A stretch of DNA of 64,000 bases. Source: Prorocentrum cordatum. Lineage: Eukaryota; Sar; Dinophyceae; Prorocentrales; Prorocentraceae. This document shows positions 10,441 through 22,884 of this stretch, piece after piece (within the stretch, counting starts at the first letter, position 1; each line of letters opens with the position of its first letter). Both the position numbers and the translations under genes were made by a program. The notes under the pieces are model-generated. The model was not told the DNA's origin. It did no database searches and saw only the letters and a program-made list of their open reading frames with translations. Location of the stretch: contig CAUYUJ010013991.1 of NCBI GenBank assembly GCA_963575745.1, forward strand, positions 329,501-393,500, read 5' to 3'.

Positions 10441-11170
10441 CTTGCAACCCGCCCAAGGCCCGAGAGGGCCTTAGATGATCCCACGAAGGCCCCAAGAACG
10501 CCTAGAGACCACCTCTGGAAGGGGCTCAGCAAGGCACCGCAAGGGCCCCATGGCCAATGGGGGAACGAGGGGGGGGGGGGGGGGGGCGATCGCTGTCGGG
10601 AAGCATCGGGGGCCGATTGGGGCCTTTTTGGTGCCCGCTTAAGGCGCGTTTCGGGATCTTCATTGGGGCACGCGTGGGCCTATCTTGGCGGCATCGCTGT
10701 TACGATGCACGATGGTGCGCTGCATTATGCTGCACGGCCATGATCAACGCACCTCGGCTAAGCATGTTGTCTGGATGGGCTGGCGAGGGCACGCGAAGCG
10801 CCGCGACGCCCAAACGCAAGGATGCCCCAAGATGCCCCCCACGAAGCCCCCATGAGGCACTCAAGAGGCTCTAAGAGACCCCCGCGAGGCAGACACACCA
10901 ACCCAAGACGCCCACAAGATGCCACATGAGGCACCAACACTGCCCCCAAGACGCTTCAAAACTGCTCCCAAGAGACACCCGAGAAGTCCACCCCGAGACC
11001 CCAACGAGCATTCAACAGCCGTCTGGCCCACAACCCAGACGCGGTGGCGGGATGGGCCGCATGCCATTTCTATACGACAAGGCGGCTTTGCATGCGCAAG
11101 GAAAGTTACCGCACACAGTACAGTCTCAATGCATCGATGCCGACTGCCAGCATGCAAGCATCAAAGAGAA
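10441..11170. repeat. CCAAGA-family block
   Basis: Degenerate gccccaagatgcc and caagaggctc words are interrupted by a poly-G run (10568-10586) and by the dispersed motif at 10774. No gene is seen. Confidence 0.6.
10774..10806 (+). repeat. Dispersed TGGATGGGCTGG motif, copy 1
   Basis: TGGATGGGCTGGCGAGGG is followed by CACGCGAAGCG. Related copies occur near 14013, 18543, 19971, 24469 and 34011. Confidence 0.6.
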
Positions 11171-11180
11171 ACATGATATA

Positions 11181-13829
11181 TTATAAACCATGGTGCGCTA
11201 TTGCCTCCTGCAGCCACGTGTAAACTTGCAGCTTCGCTTGTTCCTCCGGCCGCATCCTGCCAAACGCCGCTGAATGCGACTTGCTGCCCCTGTATTCGAG
11301 GCCATGCGGTAGCTTTGCAACCCAGTAGGGCGAGCGCATCAGCGGCTCGACCAAACAAAATTGACCCGTCAGCGGAACGCGGCTGAAATCGTGAGCGCGA
11401 GCGCCAACGGCAACGCTGGCAGCTGGCTCGGGTGGAGTGTCTGGCCCTGGAGGGGCTGACACACTTGGTGAAACTGGCGGCTCAGGGCCAGGGCCAGATC
11501 CCGCCACTGGCATCGCCAACTCTGGAGAAGCAGGCGGGTCGGGCAACGCAGGCGGGCCATGCCCTAGACAATCGGCATATTGATCCCAAGGAATGAACAC
11601 TGGGCCGTCCGAGTTTTCCTCGTCAGAGGTTAGGAGCGTAGGGTGGCGGACCTGCCCCTGGTCACCGTTGGGACTAAAAATGCCCCCAGGCGGCGACTGC
11701 CCACACACGCCCTTCACTGGTGAGAGGAAGGGGCTCGGCGGAGACGGTGAGGGCGCTCGAGGGCGCTTGCTAACTTGGCTGCTCACGGGCGGGCTCTTCT
11801 TTCGCACTCTCCTCGGCGGGCGAGATGCAACCTTCGCGTCGGCATGCAGCTTCGGCTGCTCGACACCGCGGCCATCCTCTTCCTCGCCCAGCGCCTGCCC
11901 CGCGGGGCAAGCCCCGAGTAGATAATCAACCTCCTTGCTGGCCAGTGCAACCAATTCGGGGCGCGCTTCTGCTCGAAGCTGTTCGGTTACAACTCCGTCG
12001 TGCAAACCAGGGTCATAGGCATCGCTGTCTACATCGTCTTGATCACGTGCGTCCCCGTCGTCTGGCTGTCTGAGCTTTTCCGCTCTCCTCTGGCACCTTT
12101 TCTCGATCAATGCTTTCACTGCTGATATGGCTGCCTGTCTCTCTGGCTCTGTAGCGTCACTGGCATTGACAACCGACGTTGCCACGTCGATGTGCGACGC
12201 CTCACTGGGCACCTTCATATCTAGTAAGTGTTTTGCAATGCTTTTGAGCAGCGGTGCAGACCAGAGCGAAAAATAAGTGCGAATTGCGTATCGGAGCACA
12301 CCAAATGCCTCCCCCACGCGGAAACGAACCCTGGATTCATCGCCTTCTACGTGAAAGCCAAGTTCGACGTCCCAACAGATGAAATAGTCAACCGATGGCG
12401 GAGCTGTTACCTTGACCCGCTCAGGGCCGAAACCAAACCTCAGTATGCCTTCGGACTCTTCGACCATCTCCAACAATAACAAGCCCTTCGGCGCCACTTG
12501 AAGGATGTAGTAGTAGTTCAGTTCGGAGTCCGACACTATTGTATGAACCTTGTACAACGAGGACAACCACAAAAACTCCCAATGATCACTGTCAACGGAT
12601 AACAACACTTTGAACAGAAATGCTTGGTTCAATTCGAACTTGCCAGGGCTTGTTGACCTCCATTTAGAACGAGCGTTCACCAGCTCATCAACGTCAAAGG
12701 TGAGCAAAGATGTTGCATTCGTGGGGCCTCCAAAAGTATGCTTATCTAGTGTAAGCGAATCTGACATGGACGCGGCATCCTCGGGCGACAGGTCAATGTG
12801 GGCAGAATGAGGGTACCTGTGCTTCAGAGTAGCGATCCCTAGAGCCATGAGAGGAGATGCGTCGCAGCGGCTCTTGTGGCGAGCCGCCCGCGACTCGCTG
12901 TCCCTCGCGTCGTTGAAATACAACTGGGGAGAGACGGGCGTGCAAACCGCAGAGGGCATTGCGCGCGCGTGCGCTTGCGCACAGACGCACTCATTGCAAG
13001 AACGACGCAACGGGCCCCTACGGCACCCCACAACGCCACGCATAGATGCATGAGGCAGCCACGATATGACACGAGTGCCACAATACGTACACCGAGCGTT
13101 ACAGTGTTGAATAAACATTGGCATGTGACGGCTCAGAAGCTCATAGAACGCACAAGTGTACCCACAACGCTACATGCATGAGAACGCGCACGGCAAGCGT
13201 GCGCTCACATAATGCTGCGCCCGCGCTACACACGTGGAGGATCCATCACAATAGCAAACCAAAAGTAAAAACAACATGAGACGCGCCGCCTCCAGAGATA
13301 GACTGCTACCCATATGCTCAAATAGAGAACGTATGTATTGCTCCAGGCGGTCAGTCATGCGACACCCACTTGCCTGCAACATATTGAACGGCTCTCGAAA
13401 AACAACTGCTTCTCTGATAAACAACGTTTTGGCGAGTTCCGCGTGCACAGGGCTTTGCGAACGCTCTAGGAAAAACACGAGATCCCACACCTGCTGCGCA
13501 TGGTCGATCGTCCTCTGCCGCGTTTCGTCGGAATCTGCCAGAGCACCCGCCCACGCCCATGGGAATGTTGAAGGAGTGAGAGAATGCCCAACCAGCTGCC
13601 TGCAATGCACAAGTGCCTGCCTGACATGCGTTACCAGGAGTAATTGCAGCTCGTCTGGGTCATCATTAGATGCAACCGCGCCATCTAGTGCAATGGGGAA
13701 AAAATCGACAGTCTCTGTCAGCCCGATGTACGCGAACGTAGAGCACAGCTGCAACGCGTCAGAAAGCGCAGGCATGACCATGCTTCGCACCCACTCCTGG
13801 GAGAAAAGGCACCAAACCGCGAGCGCCAA
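11181..13829 (-). CDS. Uncharacterised two-exon protein, about 780 residues
   Basis: Two adjoining minus-strand frames look coding and can be joined by one intron. Exon 1 (13829-13230) ends ..YCDGSSTC and exon 2 (12923-11181) opens LYFNDARDSESRAARHKSRC. The proposed intron (13229-12924, 306 bp) starts GT, ends CTCTCCCCAG and is phase 0 on both sides. The first in-frame ATG is at 13781; an earlier exon is possible because the frame is open to 13841. The protein has a globular N-terminal part. A charged helix-like segment around RCQRRAEKLRQPDDGD is followed by a Pro/Ser-rich low-complexity stretch with a basic cluster RRVRKK. The C-terminus, RMRPEEQAKLQVYTWLQEA, is conserved-looking. There is no membrane segment. 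I recognise no family; a nuclear role is only suggested by the basic cluster. Confidence 0.6.
12924..13229 (-). other. Proposed intron, GT...AG
   Basis: The boundaries TGT|GTAGCG and CCCCAG|TTG keep the frame at phase 0. The translated intron sequence is Cys/Arg-rich and unlike the flanking exons. This is inferred from frame and composition only. Confidence 0.45.
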
Positions 13830-13841
13830 AACAGCGCCCCG

Positions 13842-14095
13842 TCATCTATTGAACCCTTCGGAAGACAAAAAAAAAAAAGCCCACGCCAACTCCGCCACCG
13901 TGCCTCGAGGCGCGAAACGGAGTTGCATCCAGGCGTCTGGTGCTCTCTGTCTTGAGTCCTGTGCTCTAGGCTGATGAAGGCTGTGATCCAAAATTTCTAC
14001 ATGCTTGACGCTTCGCGTACCTTCACCAGCCCATTTAAAGGAGATGCCCAGGCGAGTTGCCTTGGACTGAGAGTGCTCGTTAAACGCACATCTGC
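13842..14095. other. 5' flank of the 11-13.8 kb gene
   Basis: No gene is visible. An A tract lies at 13868-13879, and the dispersed motif is at 14013-14040 on the minus strand. The minus strand has CTGTTTTGGCGCTC near 13830, only weakly like the spliced leader. Confidence 0.35.
14013..14040 (-). repeat. Dispersed TGGATGGGCTGG motif, copy 2
   Basis: The minus strand reads AAATGGGCTGGTGAAGGTA then CGCGAAGCGTC, preceded by CAACTCGCCTGGGC. The same upstream extension occurs at the 19971 copy. Confidence 0.55.
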
Positions 14096-15885
14096 CTCTA
14101 TGAAACACTACACGAATGCACAACGCTTATACACTACTCTAATACACTACCTGCATACATCTCACACATGCACCACACTATTTCACACTGCACCAATTAG
14201 ACTACGCTAGTACGCTCCGCTAGTGCACTTCGTTAATGCACTACGCCAGTACGCTACACAAGGACGCTACAATGATACATTACACAACAACTCCCCGCGG
14301 ATTTGCTACACCGACGTACTACGCCAATTCACTGCATAATACAGCATCAAATGCACTACGTTGTGTTGCACGGTTCCAAGAGGTCTTCAGAGAGCCCAAG
14401 ATAACCGTGAAGTCACGGGGCTTCCCAAAGGAAACACCAAATATGTCAAAACCAATCAAACACTTGATGGGCATCAATATCAATTGTCGTCCCACCTTTT
14501 CGCTTCCGGTGGCTTCCCGAGACCTCAGGGTTGCCTATAGGTAGCCAAAGCGAGCCCCAAGAGAGGGCCCAGAGAGCCCCAAGACGGTCCCAGTGTCGTG
14601 TACTAAATATCGTGTGGTAAGTGTTGCGTATTCAACTTTGCGTTTTCCGTGTCGTGTATTTTGCGTCGGATATTAAGTATGGTGTAACGGTAAAGTATTG
14701 GAGGTTGTGTTGGCGTAGTGTATGCGTGCAGTGTATTAGCCTAGTGTATGAATGTAGTGTACTAGTGTAGTGGGCCTTGCGCTGTATTAGTATGGTGTGT
14801 TGGTATGGTGTGCCAGAAGAGTGTACCAGTATCAGTATAGAGTCATTAGAGTCGTGCATTCGTTTAGCGCCTTGAGTGGCAATCCGTTTGGTGTAGCAGA
14901 TTGAGAAGTCTCTCTAGATTGATGAATTTCGTGAAATATATGTAGTGTGGTACATGTTGTGCCATATATTCAGTGTAGCGCATGTCGAGTAGCATCTTAC
15001 GTGTCGCACATTTGGCGACGTGCATTACATGTAATGTGTTATTAACTCTACGGTACGAAGTGTGATGTATTAACCACCGTATATGAAATCTAGTGTATCA
15101 TTTGTTATGTATAAAGTGTCGCATCCTAAATATGCATCGTGTCATTTGTGTGGTGTTGTTAAATGTCGTAACTTGCGTGTCGCGTCTTGCATGTTGTGTA
15201 TTAAAATGCCGTGTGCGAAGTGTCGTTTGCAGCTTGCCGTGTGTAAAGCGTCGCGTTTAAACCGTTGCGTATATTAGATGGTGCGTACTGAACGACGTAC
15301 ACCCATTGCCACATGCGATTCGTCGTGCATTGAGCCTTGCAAAGTCTTGTGTATTAAGTGCAGCGTGTCAAGTTTGGTTGAGTGTTGTGCATGCATACAG
15401 CGTCGTGCCTCAAGCCTGGACTATGAGTAAAGCGTCGTGCTGTACAGCTCGTGCATAAGATGTCGCGTATCAGCTGTCGCGCAGGGTCGCGCATAACCGC
15501 GCATGAACTGTAGGGTACCAAATGTCGTGAAGTAAGGGTTACACTTTAGTTGCCACGTGTTAAGTTTCGCGCGTTAAGTAATGCGCATGACATGCCGCGC
15601 GCTGAATGTAACGTAAAGTGTGTTAGTATGGGGTAACGCATTTGCGCTGTGTATTCGTATGACGTGTCAGCGTCGTGCATCAGCGTAGACGTGTCGCGCG
15701 CATTAAAGGTCGCGCGTTAATAATGGCGCATTAAACATCGTGCATTAATTAAGTGTCACGCAGTGTGGGAGTGTATCCGCGCGGTGTATTGGTATGATGT
15801 ATTCGTGTGATTCATGCGTGCTGTGGAATCGTGTAGTGTCGTGTGCTAGTGTCGTGCATGTGTGTAGCGTATGTATTGCATGGGC
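14095..15885. repeat. Foldback composite repeat (family B), copy 1
   Basis: The left arm (14100-14360) is made of cactacgc and acgctacac words. The core (14370-14600) is of CCAAGA type with CACCTTTTCGCTTCCGGTGG. The right arm (14600-15885) is made of gtgtcgtgtattaag and gtgtagtgta words, the reverse complement of the left-arm vocabulary. The same order recurs at 38640-40390, where the cores share CTTCAGAGAGCCCAAGA. No gene lies within. Confidence 0.7.
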
Positions 15886-17040
15886 TGAAAAGTATGTATG
15901 TGCCGCGTGTATTATCAAGTTTGTCTGCGTGGTTTAGAACACCCGATGCTTTGGCAAGATAGCCGTTGTAGCATCCCGCGCAGCAGCGCGTCGCGCAACA
16001 GACAAACACCACGCGAGGGGGCCCAAGAGGGGCCCGCGATTGCCCCGACGGGGCTCCCTAGAGGAGCCTTGAAATGGCCCCAAGTGGCCCCAGGAGGGCC
16101 CCAGGACGGCTCCGAGAGGACCTTAAGAGAGCCAGCTTGCCGTCAAGAGGGCGACCTTCGTTCAGAACGAGGCGGTCTTGTCGGGGCCGCCCAGAAGCCG
16201 CGGGAACGCCCCTAAAAGCCCCCAAGCGGGCACCAGGATTTGCCCAGGAGGGCCTTGAGAGGGGCCCGAATAATACCCTTTTGCTGTCAAGAGGGCGGCC
16301 GTTGTCCTGGACAGCAGGGGGTTCATCCCGCGGCCCTCTCGGCGCCCCCTGAAGGCTCCTTCAAAGCCCACATTGGCTCCTGAGATGGGGCCCGAGAGGG
16401 TCCCGAGGAGATCCCAGGAAGGCCTTAGGACGGCCCCGAAGGGCATCAAGATGGCCGTCTTGATGCCAATATCGCGGCCCTCGTCCTCGACAGCAGGGTG
16501 CCCATCTTGGGAACGCCCTTGAAACGGTGCCAAAATATGCACCAAGGTTGGCCCAGAGGGAGGGGGGTGGGGGGAGGGGGTGAGTGGAGCGCCCAGAGCG
16601 CCACCTTGCTGCCAATGGTGGTCCTCGGCGTTGGCAGCAGGGGCGCATCTTGGTGCCACTTTTGGAACCTTCCTGGGCCCCCTTAGGAGATTCTTGCGAC
16701 CCTTTATTACCCCCGCTCTTGGGGCCCTCAAGGCTGCGTCGCAGCCTCGAGAGCACCCCGAGAGGCCGCCAGGGACGCGATACCATCATGACGAGCATGT
16801 ACCCAGCAAGTTGGTGGGGTGTCAGAGCCATTGCAAGGCGTCGCAAGGCAATTTCCATGACATTGTCGGATTTCGGATGTATAGACACGGTCGTTTTGCA
16901 ATGTGATGGTGGTGTCTGCTTTGCGGGGCGTTTGCACGGTATCGCAGGGCAGCGCAAGGTCCGCGCGAAATGTTTGCATTTATTTCTGCGGGGCATCGCA
17001 TGGGTTGTTGCGAAACCCAGGGGGGTGCAGGGATAGGTTT
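15886..17040. repeat. CCAAGA-family block plus TTGCAAGG words
   Basis: 16010-16760 holds degenerate ggccccaag words in mixed orientation. 16800-17000 holds words such as cattgcaaggcgtcgcaagg, the reverse complement of the CCTTGCAACG words at 9440-9665. No coding signal. Confidence 0.6.
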
Positions 17041-18530
17041 AACATGGCTTGGAACATAGAGTACCGAACTCTCTAAACCATACGCCCAGCAGGCTGGTGA
17101 ACTGTTTCCGCGCGCGCCCGCGCGCTCGCGGGCTCGGCCGCACGGATATTCAAGAGGCCGAATGGCACCGAGAATGGCCGAGAGAAGGGCGGGGCCCACA
17201 ACCGCCCAGGCCCGAGAGGCCTCCGAGATTGCCCGAGACCGCTCCACCACGTCCAACAGAACCCCAATATTGCCCACGAAGCTTCCGAGAGGCAACTGGA
17301 CAGCTCCAAAAAGCCCATCAAAAGGGCACCAGCATGGCACTATCAGGTATTTCCTTTGCGCTTGCCTGCCCCACCAGCCCCCTGGGCGTAGGTGGTCTAG
17401 GGCGCTTCATGTTCTAACCTCCTTCCTTTCCCTGCTCGGGAGGTAAGCCCCCCCCACCCCCCCCCCCCCCCTCACTGCTTCTAGGCGGGCTCCCCCGCGA
17501 GGGGTCAGAGCGTCCAACATGGTCCACGCTAGCTTCAAGAGGGCTTTAGCTAGCCCGAAATGTCCTGAGATCGCCCAATATCTACATCAACATGGCTCAC
17601 GATAGCCTCCAACGCGTACCCAAGAGGCCTTGACACGGCCCCAAGAAGGTGTCAAGTGCCTTCCGAGCCCTCCAAAGACACCCCAAGCGACCAACATGGT
17701 TTCAAGGCTTAAGGAAAATCAAAGTGGTTTGCCTTTTCGTTTTTGTTCGCGTCCGATTGGCTCTTGAGGCGTCAAGATGGCTCCAGGGTGGCACAACACA
17801 GCCCCAAGAGAGGCCCAAGAGGGCCCCTCGACGACCCCAATAGCGCCCAGGGGTGCCCCAAAAGCGGCCCAAGATGACCCCAATGCGCCTGCGTTTGGTT
17901 TCCGACGGGGAGGGGAATGTACGCTAATTTTAAGACCAACCTCTGGGTGAGCAAAGTGTCTCCACACGGCCCCAAGAAGCACCCCAGAACCCTCAAGCGA
18001 GCCCCAATAGGGCCCCACGACCCCCCCCCCCCCCCTAAAAAAAAAAAACAAAAAAAAGAGAGCCTCAAGAGAGCCCCACGAGACCCCCAAGAGAGCCCCA
18101 ACAGAGCCCCACGGGGAGCGCGAGAAAATCCGTAATATGGCCCCAAGCGCTCCCCATTAACATCTCGCAAGAATATGCGCCCAAACTTGGATTGCTCATC
18201 CTTCTTGTCGGTGTCCTTTTCTTCCGACCTCCTTTCCGCTTCCCCCCTCATCATCACCCCCCTCGTGCCGCATACAATCGAAACACTTGCATCCGCGGCG
18301 GCTTCGCGGGATGTGGGGAGGGGGTTGAGCACATGTACGAAGGGGCCACCATAGAATAGAACACCCGATCTTACGACGGATTCAAATGGGGAGGGGGTCG
18401 AGCGGGACGGCTTGGCGCATTGACTTTCATCTTAAACTTCAATTTGGGGGCCAGTTGTGGCCCTTATTTTTGCTGAATACGGCCGCGCAACTGCATGCGT
18501 CCAGCAGTTCCTGATTTACCCGCTCCCGTG
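17041..18530. repeat. CCAAGA-family blocks and homopolymer runs
   Basis: Degenerate caagaggcc words cover most of 17150-18140, with the T-rich core TTGCCTTTTCGTTTTTG near 17730. Poly-C lies at 17450-17471 and 18019-18036, the latter followed by poly-A. 18141-18530 is unique. No gene is seen. Confidence 0.6.
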
Positions 18531-18542
18531 CCGGTCGTTTCT

Positions 18543-18574
18543 AGATGGGTTGGTTGGGGCAAGCGAAGCGTCAA
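18543..18574 (+). repeat. Dispersed TGGATGGGCTGG motif, copy 3
   Basis: TCGTTTCTAGATGGGTTGG is followed by TTGGGGCAAGCGAAGCGTC, a decayed copy. Confidence 0.5.
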
Positions 18575-19949
18575 AAAGGTGATGGGGCCCTCGCCTCCTC
18601 GAGCTTCCGACGCTCCAAGACGGACCGCGAGGTCATAGAAACCGCGGCAAGGTGACGCAGCATGCCCCTATGAGAACACAGAAGACGGCCCAAGCACCAT
18701 AACGGCCCAAGAAGCGCCGACGACTGCTCAAGAGAGCCCCAAGGGAACCCCAACAGAGGCCCATGAGCGAGAGGGATCACAAACCAACATGTTGAAACTC
18801 CCGTCTCAGAAAGCCTCCAGGACGCCCAAAGAGGCGTCCACGAGACCCCAAGAGGCAATCAAAAAGCCACACACAGCCCAAACTATGTCCCAACATTATG
18901 CCCCATGCCTCAAAACTGTCTCCAAGAGGCCCCCGACGGGCTGTTGCAATACGTTAGCGGGCAGCCAAACCCAGACACGGTGGCGGGGCAGGCCGAAGGC
19001 CGTTAGGTATACAGGATGGCGAGGTAAAGCGCACGCTGACAGGCACGCGAGTGCCAAGGTGAAGGCAGGGAAGAGAATATGCGAGGGGCTGAGACAAAAG
19101 AAGTGCGGGGGGGAGGGTATCGCGACCGCAATGCTTCAGTCAAAGCGAGAACCCAACGCAGAAGGGTCGGGAATGGCTTGGCGCTGTGTAGAGCAGAGCA
19201 GCACCACATGTATTCGGATGGCGAAACGCTACGCGGTCCTGGACAGAAGGGGGCATTGCCGAGAGGAGTGCCGACGACCCGATCAGACGAGCTTAGCGAT
19301 ATAAAAATGCCCTCGGTAGACCTGATAATGGAGCAGGGAGCGGTGGGGGGTAGGGTAATGCCGCGTCGCGAAGCGCAGAGTGTAATGAATGGACGTGGAT
19401 CGGAGTAGCGCCACGCAGAATAAAGCGGACAGAGGGAGGCCCAACACATAATACATTTACGCAGCGATGTACATATATGAGGGTGTATACACACGCGTCA
19501 AGGTCGACGGCACTTGAGTCGGCATCACTCGTTGCGCTGTACCTCCTGTGAGTGATAATGCAAGGCCTCTGGGCGCAGGCGGTCTCAAGCGTTGGACATC
19601 CAAGCCCCGTGCTTCCCCTTCGGGGGAAGGCGCGCCCCGCCCCCCTCCCCCCTCCCGACCCCCTCCCCTGGCTCTGGGCGGGGTGCCCCGCTATCGACCA
19701 GAGCGCCCTAGATGGCCCAAGGTGGCTCCAAGAGGGCCTAGAAGAGACCGCGATGACCTCCAAGATGGCTCAAGATAGCGCAAAATCGTCCAATGTGGCT
19801 CCTGTTACGCACCAAGATGCACCAAGACCGCCCAAAGACGACTAAGACGACACCCAGATCCCCCATCCATCCAGACTTCATCACCTGTCTTGCATTATTT
19901 CACTCGGCTTGGTTGTCCCCTTCTTTGCGCCAGCGTCCCCGTGATTACT
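18575..19949. other. Gene-free spacer with CCAAGA words
   Basis: CCAAGA-type words occupy 18660-18960 and 19690-19860. The sequence between is unique, without a credible gene on either strand. Confidence 0.5.
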
Positions 19950-21367
19950 TCAACTCGCTTGGGCGTCGTTTCTGGATGAACTGGCGGGGATGCATGCGCG
20001 AAGCGCCACGGCGAACACGCAGGTCGATCTCGCGAGAACCCTTGTAGGCCAACATTGCGATTTAAAGCCCGTCTCCTGAAGGTCCGACCACAGGACGTGA
20101 AACCGCAGAGTGCGCCCTGGCTTCAAATGATGCTCGATGAACTCTTTGTGGTGGGTGCGAATCCTTCGGAACGTCTCAAGCTGGGAACGGAGCATATTTT
20201 GGTTAAAGCTGGACATAAGTATTGTCAACGCAGTCTGCTTGAAACAAAATTTTTTGCGCGAGTCATCGTCGTCCCTGTCTGGTGTGTCGACGGAGCTCCT
20301 CTTGGCTATTACCCAGGGGTCCACCCCAGCAATATAGAACTGAATTATCAAGGCTGCGAGAAGAGTGCGCCACATTTTGTCGAGGTGCAAATCTGCGTCC
20401 CATTTTGTCCACCACCTTCGCGTTTCCACTCGTTGTCCTGCGCCCGATGCTGAAAATGATTGCAACAATCTAGTCATCACCTTATTGTCGTGCAGAGCTT
20501 CATCGACGCTCAAGCCATGATCCCTAGCGATGGCGGGCGCAAATCATGTATAATTGGATGGCGTAGGCCCAGCTTCTGCACCAGAGCGATCGTTTCCTTT
20601 GCCTCTCGCCAAAATCTGCCTGAGCCGTATGGCGCACGCCTGTATTTGTGCACCAGAAGCACGTCCATTGCAGCTTGGATGCCCTGCTTGACCCCTCGCA
20701 TGCTGCGCACGTACAAATTACTGATCCGATGGGGTGGATCTCGGAAAAACATGCAGCGCAGGCCACAATACACGAGCCACCACCACAAACTATACCCAAT
20801 TGACCCCTCGTCCGCCAAGAAGACAAGAGAACGGACTGCCCCCTTGCCAGCTTCCCATAGAGCTGGGTCCAGCACCCACGTGGACTGTCCTGTGCGCGCG
20901 TCCCAATTGTAGAACTGGCGCACATTGTCGCCCCACGCGCGCAACGTGCGCGGTCGCGGAAGATCTCGACACAACGGGACCCATACGCGAGCGTTCTCAT
21001 AGGGGAACACTTGGAACATTGCCGACACAACAGCGCAACACAACACTTTTGTAGCCATCCCAGCAGGTTTTTTCAACGACTTTTCACGAGTTCCCAGTTT
21101 TTGCACAGCTTTGCCGAGGTTTGCGACTGCTTGAGAAACGTCAAGCGTAGCTGTTTGATCTGGTAACACCTGCAGCGGGAGAGCACTGAACACGCCGTTG
21201 CTATGAGACTGGATGGCAAGGACTTCTCTGCACGCAACCCTGGACGCATCAAACGCAACGATGTCAGACGTGACGGCGACGTTATCCCGCAATGTCGCTT
21301 CCACTGCGGCCTTGTGGTGTAGCCTAGACTTGAGCAAATACATCATGACCATCTTTCTCACCACCAT
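19950..21367 (-). pseudogene. Frameshifted uncharacterised gene, about 470 codons
   Basis: A 285-codon frame (21367-20510) and a following frame (to 19950) are one gene broken by a one-base shift near 20545. Reading ..GLRHPIIHD passes into ..ARDHGLSVDEALHDNKVM if one T is added to the short T run. Features seen are a hydrophobic FLADEGSIGYSLWWWLVYCG, then CMFFRDPPHRISN, a basic HKYRRAPYGSGRFWREA and, in the second part, LKPGRTLRFHVLW. The composition and the Asp-Glu-Gly/Arg-Asp-Pro-His-Arg arrangement remind me of uncharacterised multicopy dinoflagellate proteins; that is a recollection, not a search. The last codons before 19950 overlap a dispersed motif, so the true 3' end may be an unrecognised intron boundary near 20060. 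The T run could also be a sequencing error. Confidence 0.55.
19971..20010 (+). repeat. Dispersed TGGATGGGCTGG motif, copy 4
   Basis: CAACTCGCTTGGGCGTCG precedes TTTCTGGATGAACTGG and GCGCGAAGCGCC. It shares an upstream extension with the copy at 14013. Confidence 0.5.
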
Positions 21368-22884
21368 CCTTTGGTAAAATCTGTAATGGTCGCGGTGCGC
21401 AACTTCCTGTGCACAGCACTACCCGACGCCATTGCTTGACAATTAAAGGACAGCGGGCGCAAGCAAGAACGAGCGGTGGCATGCATGCGCTATGCTCATT
21501 GCGCGATGCTCCTGCACGCACCACACTCTATAGAACAATGCACGCACGCACGCAAACTTTGGCACTACACCTGCGTTGCGTTGCATGGGCCACCGACGAC
21601 GCCACAGCAACAATAAACGCACTTGCTAGCTGTCAGCTGCACCAAAATCAGCACCACGAAGACTCTTGCAAATAATGCGAGGGCGGCCCCGGCAATCAAC
21701 TGCAGATGCAAGGCCCCAACCCCTGCCCCCTTACTATTGTGCCACCTACTATTACGACTACTACGATTGCACCAGTAACGATTCCATTGTCTATCAGTTC
21801 CTACTCCATTTGACGCGTTGCCATTATGATGTTGTGTTGCACTACCCTACTCTAGTTTACCCAGCGCTCCGCGTCTCGACTCTGTGCCGCGCTGGTTCAA
21901 CGCGATCGAACCTAGTTGTTCTGCAATCCAGGCTGCACTGCGCCAGTTAACACACATCTATCTAGCTTCATCTACGCTACTCGACACGACTCGATTAGTC
22001 AATAAGTTATTTCATTACAAATGTTATAGTCATCTTTGTTCGTTGCGCAATTCGAAGCGACGATATTCTACTCTTGTTTACGATGGCGTATAGTGTACAT
22101 CACCACTACTACCACCACCGTTGCCATATTCCATCTGCACAGTCATCCTACCCCTGTCATGCTCGAACACACACCACTCTGCGACACTCTAGGTTGTACT
22201 AGTCGGGTATGCAATATGCCTTGGTGTGCCCCCTGCTACACTACACCGATGGATGCTAATGCCGATGCGGCAATGTGCGTGTTACTGGCATGTTGCTGTT
22301 AATATGCGCCTCTCCGAGCCGCGGTACACTGATCGCGGTCGCCTTTACGCTGTCACATGTCTTTATTTAGCCTTCTGCCGCGGGCCCGCCTGAGGCCTCA
22401 CTGGAAAACACCATCGTAGTCAAGATAACCATGAATCAATGCAAAAGCTGCGTGGGCAAACTAGGGGGCAATGCAACGCACACGTACAGCAATGTGCACC
22501 GATATAAACCACATCGGGAACTTGCAAGTGAGCGTCAATACGCCAAGGTGAACATGGCCGCGCAACGCCAGACCCGAGACATTCCTGTGATCGCACGCAG
22601 TGGGGCAGTGTTGCTAAGAGTGGGCTGGGCCTCTATAGGCCAGCCTATTCGGCGCACAACGGGAGAACGCCACTGTTCTGACATGTCGGCACCAATTGCG
22701 TGCGCCAATCGCCGCAGTCAGCGGCTGGCCCGATCACGCGGATCAAGCGCCGAAGAACGACATGAAACGCGCGACATCACAATTATGTCCGGCAGTTGCC
22801 AAGCACCGGAGGCGCATACTCATGTCAACCCCCGCGCCCGTTGCATTGCTTCCCCATTGCGATGCCAACTCATCTGGTCGCCCG
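21368..22884. other. Gene-poor spacer of degenerate short words
   Basis: 21700-22300 is rich in tactac, cgacta and cacta words like those of the foldback arms. A 177-codon plus-strand frame at 22431-22964 has no recognisable feature and overlaps the minus-strand gene, so I do not call it. Confidence 0.4.
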
